DNA of 38,450 nt from Clostridia bacterium (GTDB lineage Bacteria; Bacillota; Sulfobacillia; SLMV01). The notes below the pieces were generated by a model. It made no database searches. It was not told the origin of the DNA and worked only from the letters and a program-made list of their open reading frames with translations. Of this stretch, positions 24,728-32,420 are shown one piece after another. A program made the translations under genes and the position numbers. Location: contig PXCI01000214.1 of assembly GCA_003566675.1 (NCBI GenBank), positions 1 to 38,450 of the forward strand. The letters are read 5' to 3'. Within the stretch, counting starts at the first letter, position 1, and each line of letters begins with the position of its first letter.

Positions 24728-25399
24728 TCATCCTCCCAGGGTAACGTCCTGATCCTGGTACCACGTCAGAGCCTCCCACAGATGCTGTGGCTCGAAATCA
24801 GGCCACATCGCTTCGTGCACGTATATGTCAGCATAAACGCTCTGAACCGGAAGGAAACCGCTCAGCCTCCTTCTACCTCCCCAACGAATGATCAAATCCA
24901 TCCGGGAAATGTCGGCAGAGGCGATCTCCTGGGGGATCTCACGTCTGACCGATGAAAACCCATCTCCGCTTTGGTATGCATGACCAAGATCCCAGGCCCA
25001 ATCGTAATTGACCAGGAAGTTGACCCTTATGTCCGCTTTGCCGAATTCCTTGCGCTCGGTAAATGCGCGCAGATCCTCGGGAAACATCGGCGAGCGATGA
25101 TCGCCAATCACCTGGAGGGCGGCATCCTCCCCAGCCAGGCGCATGACCGCTTCCACGCATGCGCGGCGAAACTCCTCGCGCTGGCCAACCGGTCGCTTGG
25201 TATTGTCCCGGGTGAACCCATACAGGGTCAGCTCGTCGACTCCAAGATCACGGCACAGCCGATACATCTGGAATCCGGCATCCACCCCAAAGCGATATCC
25301 CTCTTTCTTCGACATGCCCCGGTCTACTGCCCACCGCCGATTTCCGTCCGGGATCACCCCTATATGTCTGGGAAGCCGTCTGAAGCTGTTGGCGTTCAT
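24728..25399 (-). CDS. Atypical cis-prenyltransferase (undecaprenyl diphosphate synthase family)
   Basis: The 223-residue protein has the family's PRHIGVIPDGNRRWA (10-24, catalytic Asp18) and the C-terminal DLIIRWGGRRRLSGFLPVQ block. It departs from classical UppS: the usual STENW is TRDNT, the IRTGGE motif lacks Glu, the ELYF segment is DIYV, and it is about 25-30 residues shorter. It may make a shorter prenyl chain or be a specialised paralogue, and the housekeeping uppS with cdsA is expected elsewhere. GGGGAGGG lies eight bases before the ATG. A small upstream frame overlaps its start in ATGA. Confidence 0.8.
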   Translation of the reverse strand: MNANSFRRLPRHIGVIPDGNRRWAVDRGMSKKEGYRFGVDAGFQMYRLCRDLGVDELTLYGFTRDNTKRPVGQREEFRRACVEAVMRLAGEDAALQVIGDHRSPMFPEDLRAFTERKEFGKADIRVNFLVNYDWAWDLGHAYQSGDGFSSVRREIPQEIASADISRMDLIIRWGGRRRLSGFLPVQSVYADIYVHEAMWPDFEPQHLWEALTWYQDQDVTLGG

Positions 25400-25665
25400 C
25401 CATGCATCCCTCCCCCTTCAGAAGTCTTACATGTTACATCTAGTATGGCAATGGCCCCCGGGTAAAATTCCCACCAATACGTCTTGCCGTTGCGTAGGCA
25501 CGCCACGCACACCCAATCAGGCACAGGAGGACCCCATGGATCCATTTCCAGTCTCTCTTGGACAAGACTGTGCACCCTGACCTGTGTGTATGGATAATCA
25601 CAGTGAATCAACCTGGGGGGGTTTGTGTCACCGGCTCTTCCTATGGGCAGGGGCAGATCACCCAC
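25396..25665 (-). CDS. Possible small ORF overlapping the prenyltransferase start
   Basis: An 89-codon minus-strand frame ends in a TGA that overlaps the cis-prenyltransferase ATG (ATGA). The internal ATG at the MDPWGPP segment would give 49 residues. The composition (VCVACLRNGKTYWWEFYPGA) is not obviously random, but there is no good binding site and no recognised family, so it may be chance. The remaining gap, 25666-25792, holds only a weak 5-bp hairpin (25694-25707). Confidence 0.2.
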   Translation of the reverse strand: MGDLPLPIGRAGDTNPPRLIHCDYPYTQVRVHSLVQERLEMDPWGPPVPDWVCVACLRNGKTYWWEFYPGAIAILDVTCKTSEGGGMHG

Positions 25666-25792
25666 TCACTGATACCACACGGCTGCACTTGTAGGGGAAA
25701 ACTCCCCAGGGAAGGGTTCTGAGACTGCTCTGCGGGAAGGAAACAGGACAGGTTGACGGACGACCTTCGTTCCACGTGGTAGCCCGTTGTGA

Positions 25793-26788
25793 CTACAGAG
25801 CAAGGTCTCCGAGAAATTCAACCGTGTGCTGGGCTCTCTGAAGCGTCTCCAGTCTCATCTCAGGGCTCTCTGCCAGGATAAAGCCCGGATAAAACACCAG
25901 GCTGATCACCTTCAGCTCCAGCATCGATCCCAGCAGCGGCCTCGAAGCGACCAGGCCTGATTCATCTTCATAAATCCGAAGAAACGCTCTCCCCGCCCTC
26001 CAGTCAATTCCGCTCCCTGGGTCCAGGCCCCAGAACTCATCCGCCGATGAACGATAGATCATCGACGCGTAAAGACCTTCGGCCAGGTCGATGAGGTATG
26101 AGCCGGTCAGGCAAAAATCGAAGTCAATTACCCCCACGAGTTCAGAGCCCGTAGTCAGAAGATTGTCTCCGTAGAAATCATTGTGGTTGACAACCTGCCG
26201 TGAAAGATCCAGAGCCGGCAACAGCGAGTGCAGGTTGCTGAGCCTGGCCTTTAGACGCTCCACAGATGCCCGAAGCTCTCTGCCGGCTCCCCGCTCGTAA
26301 CGAGGCGCTCCCCGGTCCAGGGGGCCGCGGAAATACTTGCTTTCGGGAGTAATGGGGATGCGTCCAACGTAGTCCGGTTTTCCAATCACGTGGGGATACC
26401 GTCGGGTCAAACGGTGAAACCGCCCAAGAAGAGAAGCCACCTGATCCAGCACGGGGAAGCCGTCGCTCAGCGTGCCATCATGGGGGATGTACTCCAGCAT
26501 CTCGCAGAGGCGACCATCGGGGGCCACCACATGCCGATCACCACCCGGGGTGGATACCACGGATGGTGAGGGGAAACCTTGACTCGAAAGGTACTCCAGA
26601 AGCGCGTGGTCTGCCTGAAGATGCTCCCTGCAGAACACCTCCGGCCTCACCCGCAGGATGAGATGCCCGTCGGACAGATCCACCCGGTACACCTCGGACA
26701 AGTGCCCACCGGACAGGGGATGTATCGTGCAGGTACGACCGGGTACGTATTGACTGACAATCGCATTCACATCTGGTAATTCTTCCAC
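25793..26788 (-). CDS. Aminoglycoside phosphotransferase-fold kinase
   Basis: This 331-residue protein has the APH/choline kinase fold. LSGGHLSEVYRVD (25-37) is the glycine loop, LRVRP carries the ATP-binding region, HNDFYGDN (202-209) is the catalytic Brenner motif with Asp204 and Asn209, and VIDFDF (220-225) gives the metal-binding Asp. Substrates in this family range from choline and homoserine to sugars, and CotS/YutH coat proteins share the fold, so a spore role is possible. The GTG start at 26788 has no strong binding site. It directly follows the SLH gene (18-base gap) and probably shares its transcript. Confidence 0.8.
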   Translation of the reverse strand: MEELPDVNAIVSQYVPGRTCTIHPLSGGHLSEVYRVDLSDGHLILRVRPEVFCREHLQADHALLEYLSSQGFPSPSVVSTPGGDRHVVAPDGRLCEMLEYIPHDGTLSDGFPVLDQVASLLGRFHRLTRRYPHVIGKPDYVGRIPITPESKYFRGPLDRGAPRYERGAGRELRASVERLKARLSNLHSLLPALDLSRQVVNHNDFYGDNLLTTGSELVGVIDFDFCLTGSYLIDLAEGLYASMIYRSSADEFWGLDPGSGIDWRAGRAFLRIYEDESGLVASRPLLGSMLELKVISLVFYPGFILAESPEMRLETLQRAQHTVEFLGDLAL

Positions 26789-26806
26789 GGCTCTGAGAAC
26801 GCCACC

Positions 26807-28933
26807 CTACGGTCCCTCAACCTCAATATGAGCCACATCGCCCGCATCATCCCTGTAGATCCACACCTTCTGCCCGATCTTCAACGACTCCACTCCGACG
26901 TATTTTCCATCGGAAGTATACACGGCCGCATCCACCGCCACCAGGACATCCTCACCCGAGTCTGGTTGATCCGAAGAGGAGTGCAGGACAGAGGCAGAGG
27001 TACGACGGACCATCACAAAACTCTCGGCCGCGTCCACAAAGACCACCACAAAGGTGCCCGAAAGGGGCTCCTCTTCCACCCAGGAAAGTACATCCTCGCA
27101 CCTGCCCGCATCATTCACCTCGATCTGCACCAGTCGATCCCGCCTGAGCTCCAGCGAATCATCCACAAACAGTGCCCACAGGGCAGGAAAAGCCAGTTGA
27201 TAGGCTACTGCCTCGCCCGCCTCGTCCACAACGAGGAGCGATTCGCGGATGTAACCGTCCTCGGTCACATGCTCAACCGTCAGGAGCTTCACATACTTGG
27301 ACTTCGTGCCCTCTACTCTCGCCTCGAGGGCTCTTCGAGCATATCCGTCAAAGCCCAGGGCAAAGGTGACCCAGCTGGCGTGGTAAAGGTCATTGAGGCT
27401 CATGTCGAACTCGGCGCCGAGGAACCCGCCGCGCCTTAGCCTCACCTCGGTCCCATCTTCGAGCTCAAATATGAAAAGGAGATCACCCTCCTCGTGGAGA
27501 ACACTCACCTGCTCGACGGTGCCAGACACGACATTGCGACGGGCCTGGATCCGGTACAGCCTGCTGGCGGAGACCGGATCATCAGAAGCCATCCCAAAGG
27601 CCCCGCCCGTGGCCGCTCGTATGACGTCGCCCTTCTGCAAGTCATCAACCCGCGCAATCTCCCCGTCCCCGTCCAGCGCGACGGGCAGCACCTGAAAACC
27701 GAACAAGATCTCTCGCCGGATCACCTCGCGGCGGGGCGACATGTACTCAATCGGAAGGAGCCATCCTCCGGGCGTCTCCTCCGCTTCACCTGCAACCGTC
27801 ACCTCGGGAACATCCCACACGAGGGCCTCGATCTCCTCTGCCCATTCTTCCCTGGCGGAAACCCTGACCTCGACCGCATCGGCAGCTGCCGAGAGCTTGC
27901 GCAGCGCATCGGCCTGGGACAACATCCTTCCGTTGATCACCCACCGGGTCTGTTCCAGGTCAGCATCCTCGGGGATCCATTTCATCCAACGCCCCTCAAC
28001 CAGAAGGCGCATGTTCACGGCGTCAATGTCGCCCAGCACCCCGCTGAACTCGGTCGGTGCCGCCGCCGTTTCAATGTAGCCGACTTCGCCGGTCGGTCTT
28101 TTGTAGGCTGAGACCCACTGCCCCGGAAGAGCTTGCAGCTGATCCACATCGAAAAGGTAGATTGAAGGACCAAGGGGGTAGATCTTGCCGTCTATCTTCA
28201 ACCCATCCTCGCTCACAGCTGAAACAAGTCCCGCGATCCGCTCATCCCTACGATCCAGCAAACTGGGGCGGTAACCGGACAGCCGATCATCAGCCGGGGA
28301 ACCCGTTGAGTCGGGCGGGTTCAACTCCAAGGCATTGACAGCCATGGCCGCCATTTCCGCCCGGGTCACAGGCAGATAGGGCGCCAGGTCCACTCCACGG
28401 GTAAGGCCAAGCCGCTCTGCCATGGCAACGTATCCGTGGGGATAACTCAGATCATCCAGGAAATCCTCGTATCCGGTGGCCCGAAGGAGCACCGTGGTCA
28501 CCTCGGCGAGGGTAATATTGGCTCGAGGACGAAAGGTGTTGTCCTCATAGCCCCTGAGAAGTCCCAGGGAATGGGCCACGTTGATCCACCCCCACCACTC
28601 TGGCGCAATCTGATCCCCATCCCTGAAGTCAGGGTGGTCCCGTGCATTGACGGCCTCAACCTGGTCCTGCTTGTTGAGGAGGGTCACTGCCACCTTGGCA
28701 AACTCCGAACGCCACAGGGGACGGTCCGGGCGAACCGTGCCGTCACCGTACCCTTCGAAAATGCCCAGGATCTGCAACAGGGCAAAGTCGCGGGCATTTG
28801 GATGATCCCCTGGAACATCGCTGAAAGATGAGGTGGCAATACCAGGGAGCCCTTCAGCCCACGAAGTGCCACTGGCAAATACGACAATGAGCATGACTGC
28901 TGTTAACGATACTGCGATGACGTGGCGACTCAC
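26807..28933 (-). CDS. S-layer homology domain protein
   Basis: This secreted protein of about 708 residues has a signal peptide (cleavage probably after SGTSWA) and three SLH repeats at about residues 36-85, 100-155 and 160-210. The repeats carry the usual features: FSDVPGDHP..., GYGDGTVRPDRPLWRSEFAKV and GYEDNTFRPRANITLAEV. SLH domains bind pyruvylated secondary cell-wall polymer. The remaining 490 residues are beta-rich repeats of unknown function with several segments resembling small OB/SH3-like barrels. The GTG at 28933 has GGGGGG seven bases upstream; the frame extends to 28948 only into that site. Confidence 0.88.
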   Translation of the reverse strand: MSRHVIAVSLTAVMLIVVFASGTSWAEGLPGIATSSFSDVPGDHPNARDFALLQILGIFEGYGDGTVRPDRPLWRSEFAKVAVTLLNKQDQVEAVNARDHPDFRDGDQIAPEWWGWINVAHSLGLLRGYEDNTFRPRANITLAEVTTVLLRATGYEDFLDDLSYPHGYVAMAERLGLTRGVDLAPYLPVTRAEMAAMAVNALELNPPDSTGSPADDRLSGYRPSLLDRRDERIAGLVSAVSEDGLKIDGKIYPLGPSIYLFDVDQLQALPGQWVSAYKRPTGEVGYIETAAAPTEFSGVLGDIDAVNMRLLVEGRWMKWIPEDADLEQTRWVINGRMLSQADALRKLSAAADAVEVRVSAREEWAEEIEALVWDVPEVTVAGEAEETPGGWLLPIEYMSPRREVIRREILFGFQVLPVALDGDGEIARVDDLQKGDVIRAATGGAFGMASDDPVSASRLYRIQARRNVVSGTVEQVSVLHEEGDLLFIFELEDGTEVRLRRGGFLGAEFDMSLNDLYHASWVTFALGFDGYARRALEARVEGTKSKYVKLLTVEHVTEDGYIRESLLVVDEAGEAVAYQLAFPALWALFVDDSLELRRDRLVQIEVNDAGRCEDVLSWVEEEPLSGTFVVVFVDAAESFVMVRRTSASVLHSSSDQPDSGEDVLVAVDAAVYTSDGKYVGVESLKIGQKVWIYRDDAGDVAHIEVEGP

Positions 28934-28981
28934 GGCATGTCCCCCCACTCCATGTCAGATAGTCTTTCTGTTTGCACCTTG

Positions 28982-29010
28982 ATTATAGCTGCAAACTGTG
29001 CAACCCACAA
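28982..29010 (-). promoter_or_regulatory. Promoter of the SLH protein gene
   Basis: On the minus strand TTGTGG (29010-29005) and a perfect TATAAT (28987-28982) are separated by 17 bases, with the expected start near 28975, about 40 bases before the GTG start. A TTGACA hexamer slightly upstream has no matching -10. Confidence 0.55.
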
Positions 29011-29056
29011 CGCCCAGGGGGGACTGTCAAGGGAATTTAATGAGAGTGTTGGCAAA

Positions 29057-29671
29057 CTAACCAAGTGTGCTCAGCATCACCCGCACTGCCTCGTTGATCA
29101 GATCCTGGCTCATACTGGGTTTGCCACGCCCCTTGCCTGTCACAACTTGCCTCGGCAGCGAGGGTACATGCACGAATCCCGCCGCCAGGGTATCGCTACC
29201 GGCCTCCCTCAGGTAATGCAGCAAACCGTACATCACGTAGTTGCACAGATAGGTGCCCGCGCTGTTGGAGATCTCGGCCGGGATGCCCGCCCTGTTCACT
29301 GCATCCTTGAGACATCCCAGTGGGAGCTGGCTGAAAAGGCCATCGGGCGCACCACAGATCGCCGGGCGACCACTGCCCTCCACCCCCTCATTATCCGGGC
29401 CCTCACAGCAGTTGATCGCTATGCGCTCAAGGGCGATGAACCCGCGACCGCTCTGTCCCAGGCACAGAATCACGTCGGGCTTCACGTCTTCAATTGCGCG
29501 ATACAGCTCCCCATGAGAATCCGCCCAACTGACCGGTAAGACGACACCAAGGGCGCGGTCCCCGTTCACCACAGAGCCATCCAGGGCCCGGGCAGCCTCG
29601 CCTGAAGGGTTGATTGCACTGCCTCCAAAGGGTTCAAATCCTGTCACAAGAATCTCTGCCACCGGCACCAT
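29057..29671 (-). CDS. pcp: Pyroglutamyl-peptidase I
   Basis: This cytoplasmic cysteine peptidase removes N-terminal pyroglutamate from peptides. The 204-residue sequence has ILVTGFEPFGGSAINPS (7-23), the catalytic Glu82 in ALERIAIN, Cys143 in SNSAGTYLCNYVMYG and His168 in FVHVP. These are nearly the positions known for the Bacillus enzyme (Glu81, Cys144, His168), and the length is normal. ATG at 29671 follows GAGAGGA closely, and GTG codons just after it are alternatives; the frame to 29701 is not homologue-like. It is divergent from the MBL-fold gene and upstream of the SLH gene, which has its own promoter. Confidence 0.92.
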   Translation of the reverse strand: MVPVAEILVTGFEPFGGSAINPSGEAARALDGSVVNGDRALGVVLPVSWADSHGELYRAIEDVKPDVILCLGQSGRGFIALERIAINCCEGPDNEGVEGSGRPAICGAPDGLFSQLPLGCLKDAVNRAGIPAEISNSAGTYLCNYVMYGLLHYLREAGSDTLAAGFVHVPSLPRQVVTGKGRGKPSMSQDLINEAVRVMLSTLG

Positions 29672-29865
29672 TCCTCTCGCAAATTGGAGTACTCGTCTCA
29701 ATCCACATCTCCCACAAATTCAGTGCATATCACCTTCACAGACAGACCGCGCTCCTTCGGAGGTACCGGAATGGACCTGGAACAACCCCCTGTACGCACA
29801 GTGCTCTCTTCGGAAGGGTTTTATGCTCCCAGGGCGTACCTGTTCACCAAAAGGAGGCGAGCACT

Positions 29866-30753
29866 TTGCCTGATTCAAACCTTCCCCAGCTGGAGCAATT
29901 GGATGTCACGGTCATCATCACCAATAGAACACGGCACGGCAGCCCGTTGTGGTCTGAACACGGCCTGGCCCTGCTTCTGGACTGCCACTGGACGGATCGC
30001 AGATCCCGGCGGATCCTCTTTGACACCGGAGCGAGCGGCGACCTGCTGCAACACAACCTGGAAACGCTGCAGGTAAGCCCCGGGGACCTCGACGCCGTGT
30101 TTCTGTCACACGGTCACCTCGATCACACGGGCGGACTATCATCAGTCCTCGACTACCATGAAGCCGAATTCATGGTGGTGGCCCACCCTGAGATCACCCG
30201 GGAGGCGGTAACGACCAGAGATAGCCTGCAACGGATCAGCCCTGGCCACGAAACCTGGGATCGAATCCCGTCCTCCCGCCTGATCCTGTTGCGGGAACCG
30301 GCCCAGATCTTCCCCGGGGTCTGGGTGAGCGGCTCCATCCCCAGGAAAACCCCCTTCGAAAAACCGAGAGAGGGCCAGTTCACCCTCGAAGACGGCTGCC
30401 TGCTCCCCGACAATGACCCCGATGATATGGCCATGCTGTTCGACATCGGGCCTGCGGGTCCCGTGGTGATCACAGGTTGCAGTCATGCAGGGGCCGTGAA
30501 TACGCTGCTGCACGCCCGTACCGTCATCGATACAGGACAGAGACCGACACTCGTGGGGGGGCTGCATCTGATCGGGGCAGACGAGAACCGACTGGAATCA
30601 ACGGTGCAGGGACTGCACGAACTCAACCCGGCCCAGATCCGCCCGGGACACTGCACGGGAGAAACAGCAGAGGGGGCCCTGGAGGAACGGTTCGCTGACC
30701 GCCACCATCCCTTCAGCACAGGAGACCGCTTCACTTATCACCGAATCCGGTGA
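29866..30753 (+). CDS. MBL-fold metallo-hydrolase (COG1237-like)
   Basis: This 295-residue protein has the metallo-beta-lactamase fold: FDTGASGD (52-59), the metal motif SHGHLDHTGG (81-90, HxHxDH), GCSHAGAVN and a late GGLHL and PGHCTGE. The pattern resembles the COG1237 group, which includes the archaeal beta-RFAP synthase family, but bacterial members are mostly uncharacterised. The frame is open to 29614, but an excellent AAAAGGAGG (29849-29857) lies eight bases before the TTG at 29866, which I chose. A second SD-like site and ATG at 29771 in another frame would overlap it. It is followed by a terminator with a U-rich tail. Confidence 0.8.
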   Translation: MPDSNLPQLEQLDVTVIITNRTRHGSPLWSEHGLALLLDCHWTDRRSRRILFDTGASGDLLQHNLETLQVSPGDLDAVFLSHGHLDHTGGLSSVLDYHEAEFMVVAHPEITREAVTTRDSLQRISPGHETWDRIPSSRLILLREPAQIFPGVWVSGSIPRKTPFEKPREGQFTLEDGCLLPDNDPDDMAMLFDIGPAGPVVITGCSHAGAVNTLLHARTVIDTGQRPTLVGGLHLIGADENRLESTVQGLHELNPAQIRPGHCTGETAEGALEERFADRHHPFSTGDRFTYHRIR

Positions 30754-30761
30754 CCCACATG

Positions 30762-30789
30762 CCATCTCCGCTCCCACGGGCGGAGATGG
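30762..30789 (+). terminator. Rho-independent terminator after the MBL gene
   Basis: CCATCTCCGC (30762-30771) pairs perfectly with GCGGAGATGG (30780-30789) around an eight-base loop, followed by TCATTTTCTCTT. This is the most classical terminator in the window. It ends at the stop of the convergent zinc-ribbon gene. Confidence 0.75.
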
Positions 30790-30954
30790 TCATTTTCTCT
30801 TGACAAGGTCGACGAGAAGCGTGGACTGCTCAACACCAAGCCGCCTCCCGGGCCTGATCCACACCTTGCATTGGGGACACATGACCCGTGCCCGCGGGAT
30901 CACATGGGCCAGGAAGCGGCTGCATTTTGGACATCTTATGGGAACAAGCGACAT
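30790..30954 (-). CDS. Small zinc-ribbon protein (Com-like)
   Basis: This 54-residue basic protein has two CxxC pairs, CPKC (8-11) and CPQC (26-29), spaced like a zinc ribbon, with LAHVIPRARVM between them. The layout resembles the Mu-like Com translational regulator domain (CxxC, then L.., then IxCPRC), but the similarity is short. It may bind RNA or a protein partner. GGGGGAG lies five bases before the ATG at 30954. It is probably co-transcribed with the remnant gene upstream. No phage genes surround it. Confidence 0.6.
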   Translation of the reverse strand: MSLVPIRCPKCSRFLAHVIPRARVMCPQCKVWIRPGRRLGVEQSTLLVDLVKRK

Positions 30955-30979
30955 GTCGGCTCCCCCGTCTCTTGTCATG

Positions 30980-31231
30980 TCAATCAACCTCCAGCCCCGC
31001 TACCCCCCTGGGGTCAGAGCCTCCGGAAAAGGAACCATCCTGCTGGAACATCACGGCTGTGGCCCTGCCCATACCTGGGTCGAAGCTGGCATTGATCATG
31101 GTGACGACATCACCGTTCACGCAGGCTGCAGCCACCGCCGGATCGAAGGCATTGACTCCCTCTCGTAGGATCTTCGCCCCGATGTGGGCATCATAAGCTT
31201 GGGGAGCAGCAACCATTCCTCGCATGATCAT
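30980..31231 (-). pseudogene. Gamma-glutamyltransferase remnant with internal deletion
   Basis: The 84-residue frame joins two parts of a gamma-glutamyltransferase. The N-terminal part (GMVAAPQAYDAHIGAKILRE, then GVNAFDPAVAAA) matches the start of the GGT large subunit, and the C-terminal part (DPGMGRATAV, then GSFSGGSDPR) matches the last 35 residues of the small subunit. Roughly 450 residues between them, including the autocatalytic Thr, are missing, so it cannot be an active GGT. The start region with AAAGGG and ATG 31225/31231 and the frame across the junction are intact, which is odd for a decayed gene. It sits between PhzF and the zinc ribbon on the same strand. Confidence 0.65.
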
Positions 31232-31487
31232 CCCTTTCTCACCGTGTATTGCAGGTGTGTAGAGGCAAGAAGGCGGATCCGCGCAGCCCGGATGCTGACC
31301 CCATGACAAGCAGTTCAAACCAGGGAAAACCCGTCGATGCCACACCAGACCCGATCCAGGCTGGAGTTCGAGCTCACGACAGCCCATCGCCTCACACAGA
31401 GGCCTTCCCCTGCATGATCGCCGGATCATCACAGAGTGCCTCAAGGGTAGACTTCGTTGTTGTTAAGGAAAAACCTCCCGCGCAACT

Positions 31488-32399
31488 TCAAATCCGCAAG
31501 ACCCCGTCGATGACGACTCGGGCTTCACCACCGACCCGGATCCCGATGGGCTGCCCTTCTTCGATATCAGCCTCAGCATAAATGGTGCTTGGCCGGTCGA
31601 GGATGTGCCCCTGTTCCAGGGTCATTGCAACAAGATCGGCTCCCCCTGGGTCCACCAGCCCGTGACGGACCAGGTAGGCCGCAGTGGCACCGCTGGCGGT
31701 TCCCGTGGCAGCCTCCTCGGGGACGCCTACGGCGGGCGAAAAGTCACGACAGTGAGCCGTGCTGCCCTCATTCAGGGTATCGAGGGTGAAGCAGTGAACG
31801 CTGATGATACCTCTTTTTCGGCAGAAATCTGCCAGAGCCGGCAGGTCAGGGGAAAGGGACCACAAACTCTGGCGGTTGGGAAAAGGTACAATGAGATCGG
31901 GCAGTCCCGTCGAGATCACCTCGGGCAGGGGCATGTGGGAGAATCCATCGCGGCCGAGCAGCCCCAGAGCGTCCTCGAGCTCTGGTCCCCATCCCCCACC
32001 CCCCATGAATCGAGGTGGAACCTGGGTCATCATCACCCTCGTCGGATGGTCGCCCCGGTAATGGATGTCCACTTGCAGCTGGCCTGCCCTGGTACGCTGG
32101 TGGACCGTCGATCGATCGCCCCTTCTCTTCACCCTGCGCTCCAGGGCCAGGAGCCAAAATGCCGCAATGGTGGCATGGCCGCACAGGTCGACCTCTTCGG
32201 TGGGTGTGAAAAAACGAACGTCAAAACAGTCCTCCTCGTACTCCATCACGAAGGCTGTCTCAGAGACGTTCATCTCCCGGGCGACCTGCTGCATCTGGTC
32301 GTCGGGCAATCCCTCGGCTTCAGGAACCACCCCGGCAGGATTGCCCCCGAAAACCTGATCCGTGAACGCATCAACCTGCAGAATCCGATAGGTCATCAC
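31488..32399 (-). CDS. PhzF family isomerase/epimerase-fold protein
   Basis: The 303-residue protein is a PhzF-like diaminopimelate-epimerase-fold protein: QVDAFTDQVFGGNPAGVV (8-25), NVSETAFV with the catalytic Glu47, DLCGHATIAAF and, in the second lobe, EEAATGTASGATAAYL. Phenazine genes are absent, and most PhzF-like proteins in Bacillota have unknown isomerase activity on small metabolites. The longest frame starts at 32417; GTG at 32399 or ATG at 32396 follow GGAGGGAG. The gap to the alanine racemase stop is 21 bases, so it is probably the second gene of an alr-phzF transcript. Confidence 0.88.
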   Translation of the reverse strand: MMTYRILQVDAFTDQVFGGNPAGVVPEAEGLPDDQMQQVAREMNVSETAFVMEYEEDCFDVRFFTPTEEVDLCGHATIAAFWLLALERRVKRRGDRSTVHQRTRAGQLQVDIHYRGDHPTRVMMTQVPPRFMGGGGWGPELEDALGLLGRDGFSHMPLPEVISTGLPDLIVPFPNRQSLWSLSPDLPALADFCRKRGIISVHCFTLDTLNEGSTAHCRDFSPAVGVPEEAATGTASGATAAYLVRHGLVDPGGADLVAMTLEQGHILDRPSTIYAEADIEEGQPIGIRVGGEARVVIDGVLRI

Positions 32400-32420
32400 T
32401 GATTTCTCTCCCTCCAAGCA

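Noticed and set aside
29756-29790. T-box-like or leader motif (GGAGGTACCGGAATGG) before the MBL gene
   Set aside because: It only superficially resembles the T-box AGGGTGGNACCGCG; no specifier stem or terminator/antiterminator pair is visible, and the gene is not an amino-acid or tRNA synthetase gene.
31605-32402. 265-codon plus-strand ORF
   Set aside because: Antisense shadow of the PhzF gene, which has all family motifs and good start signals.
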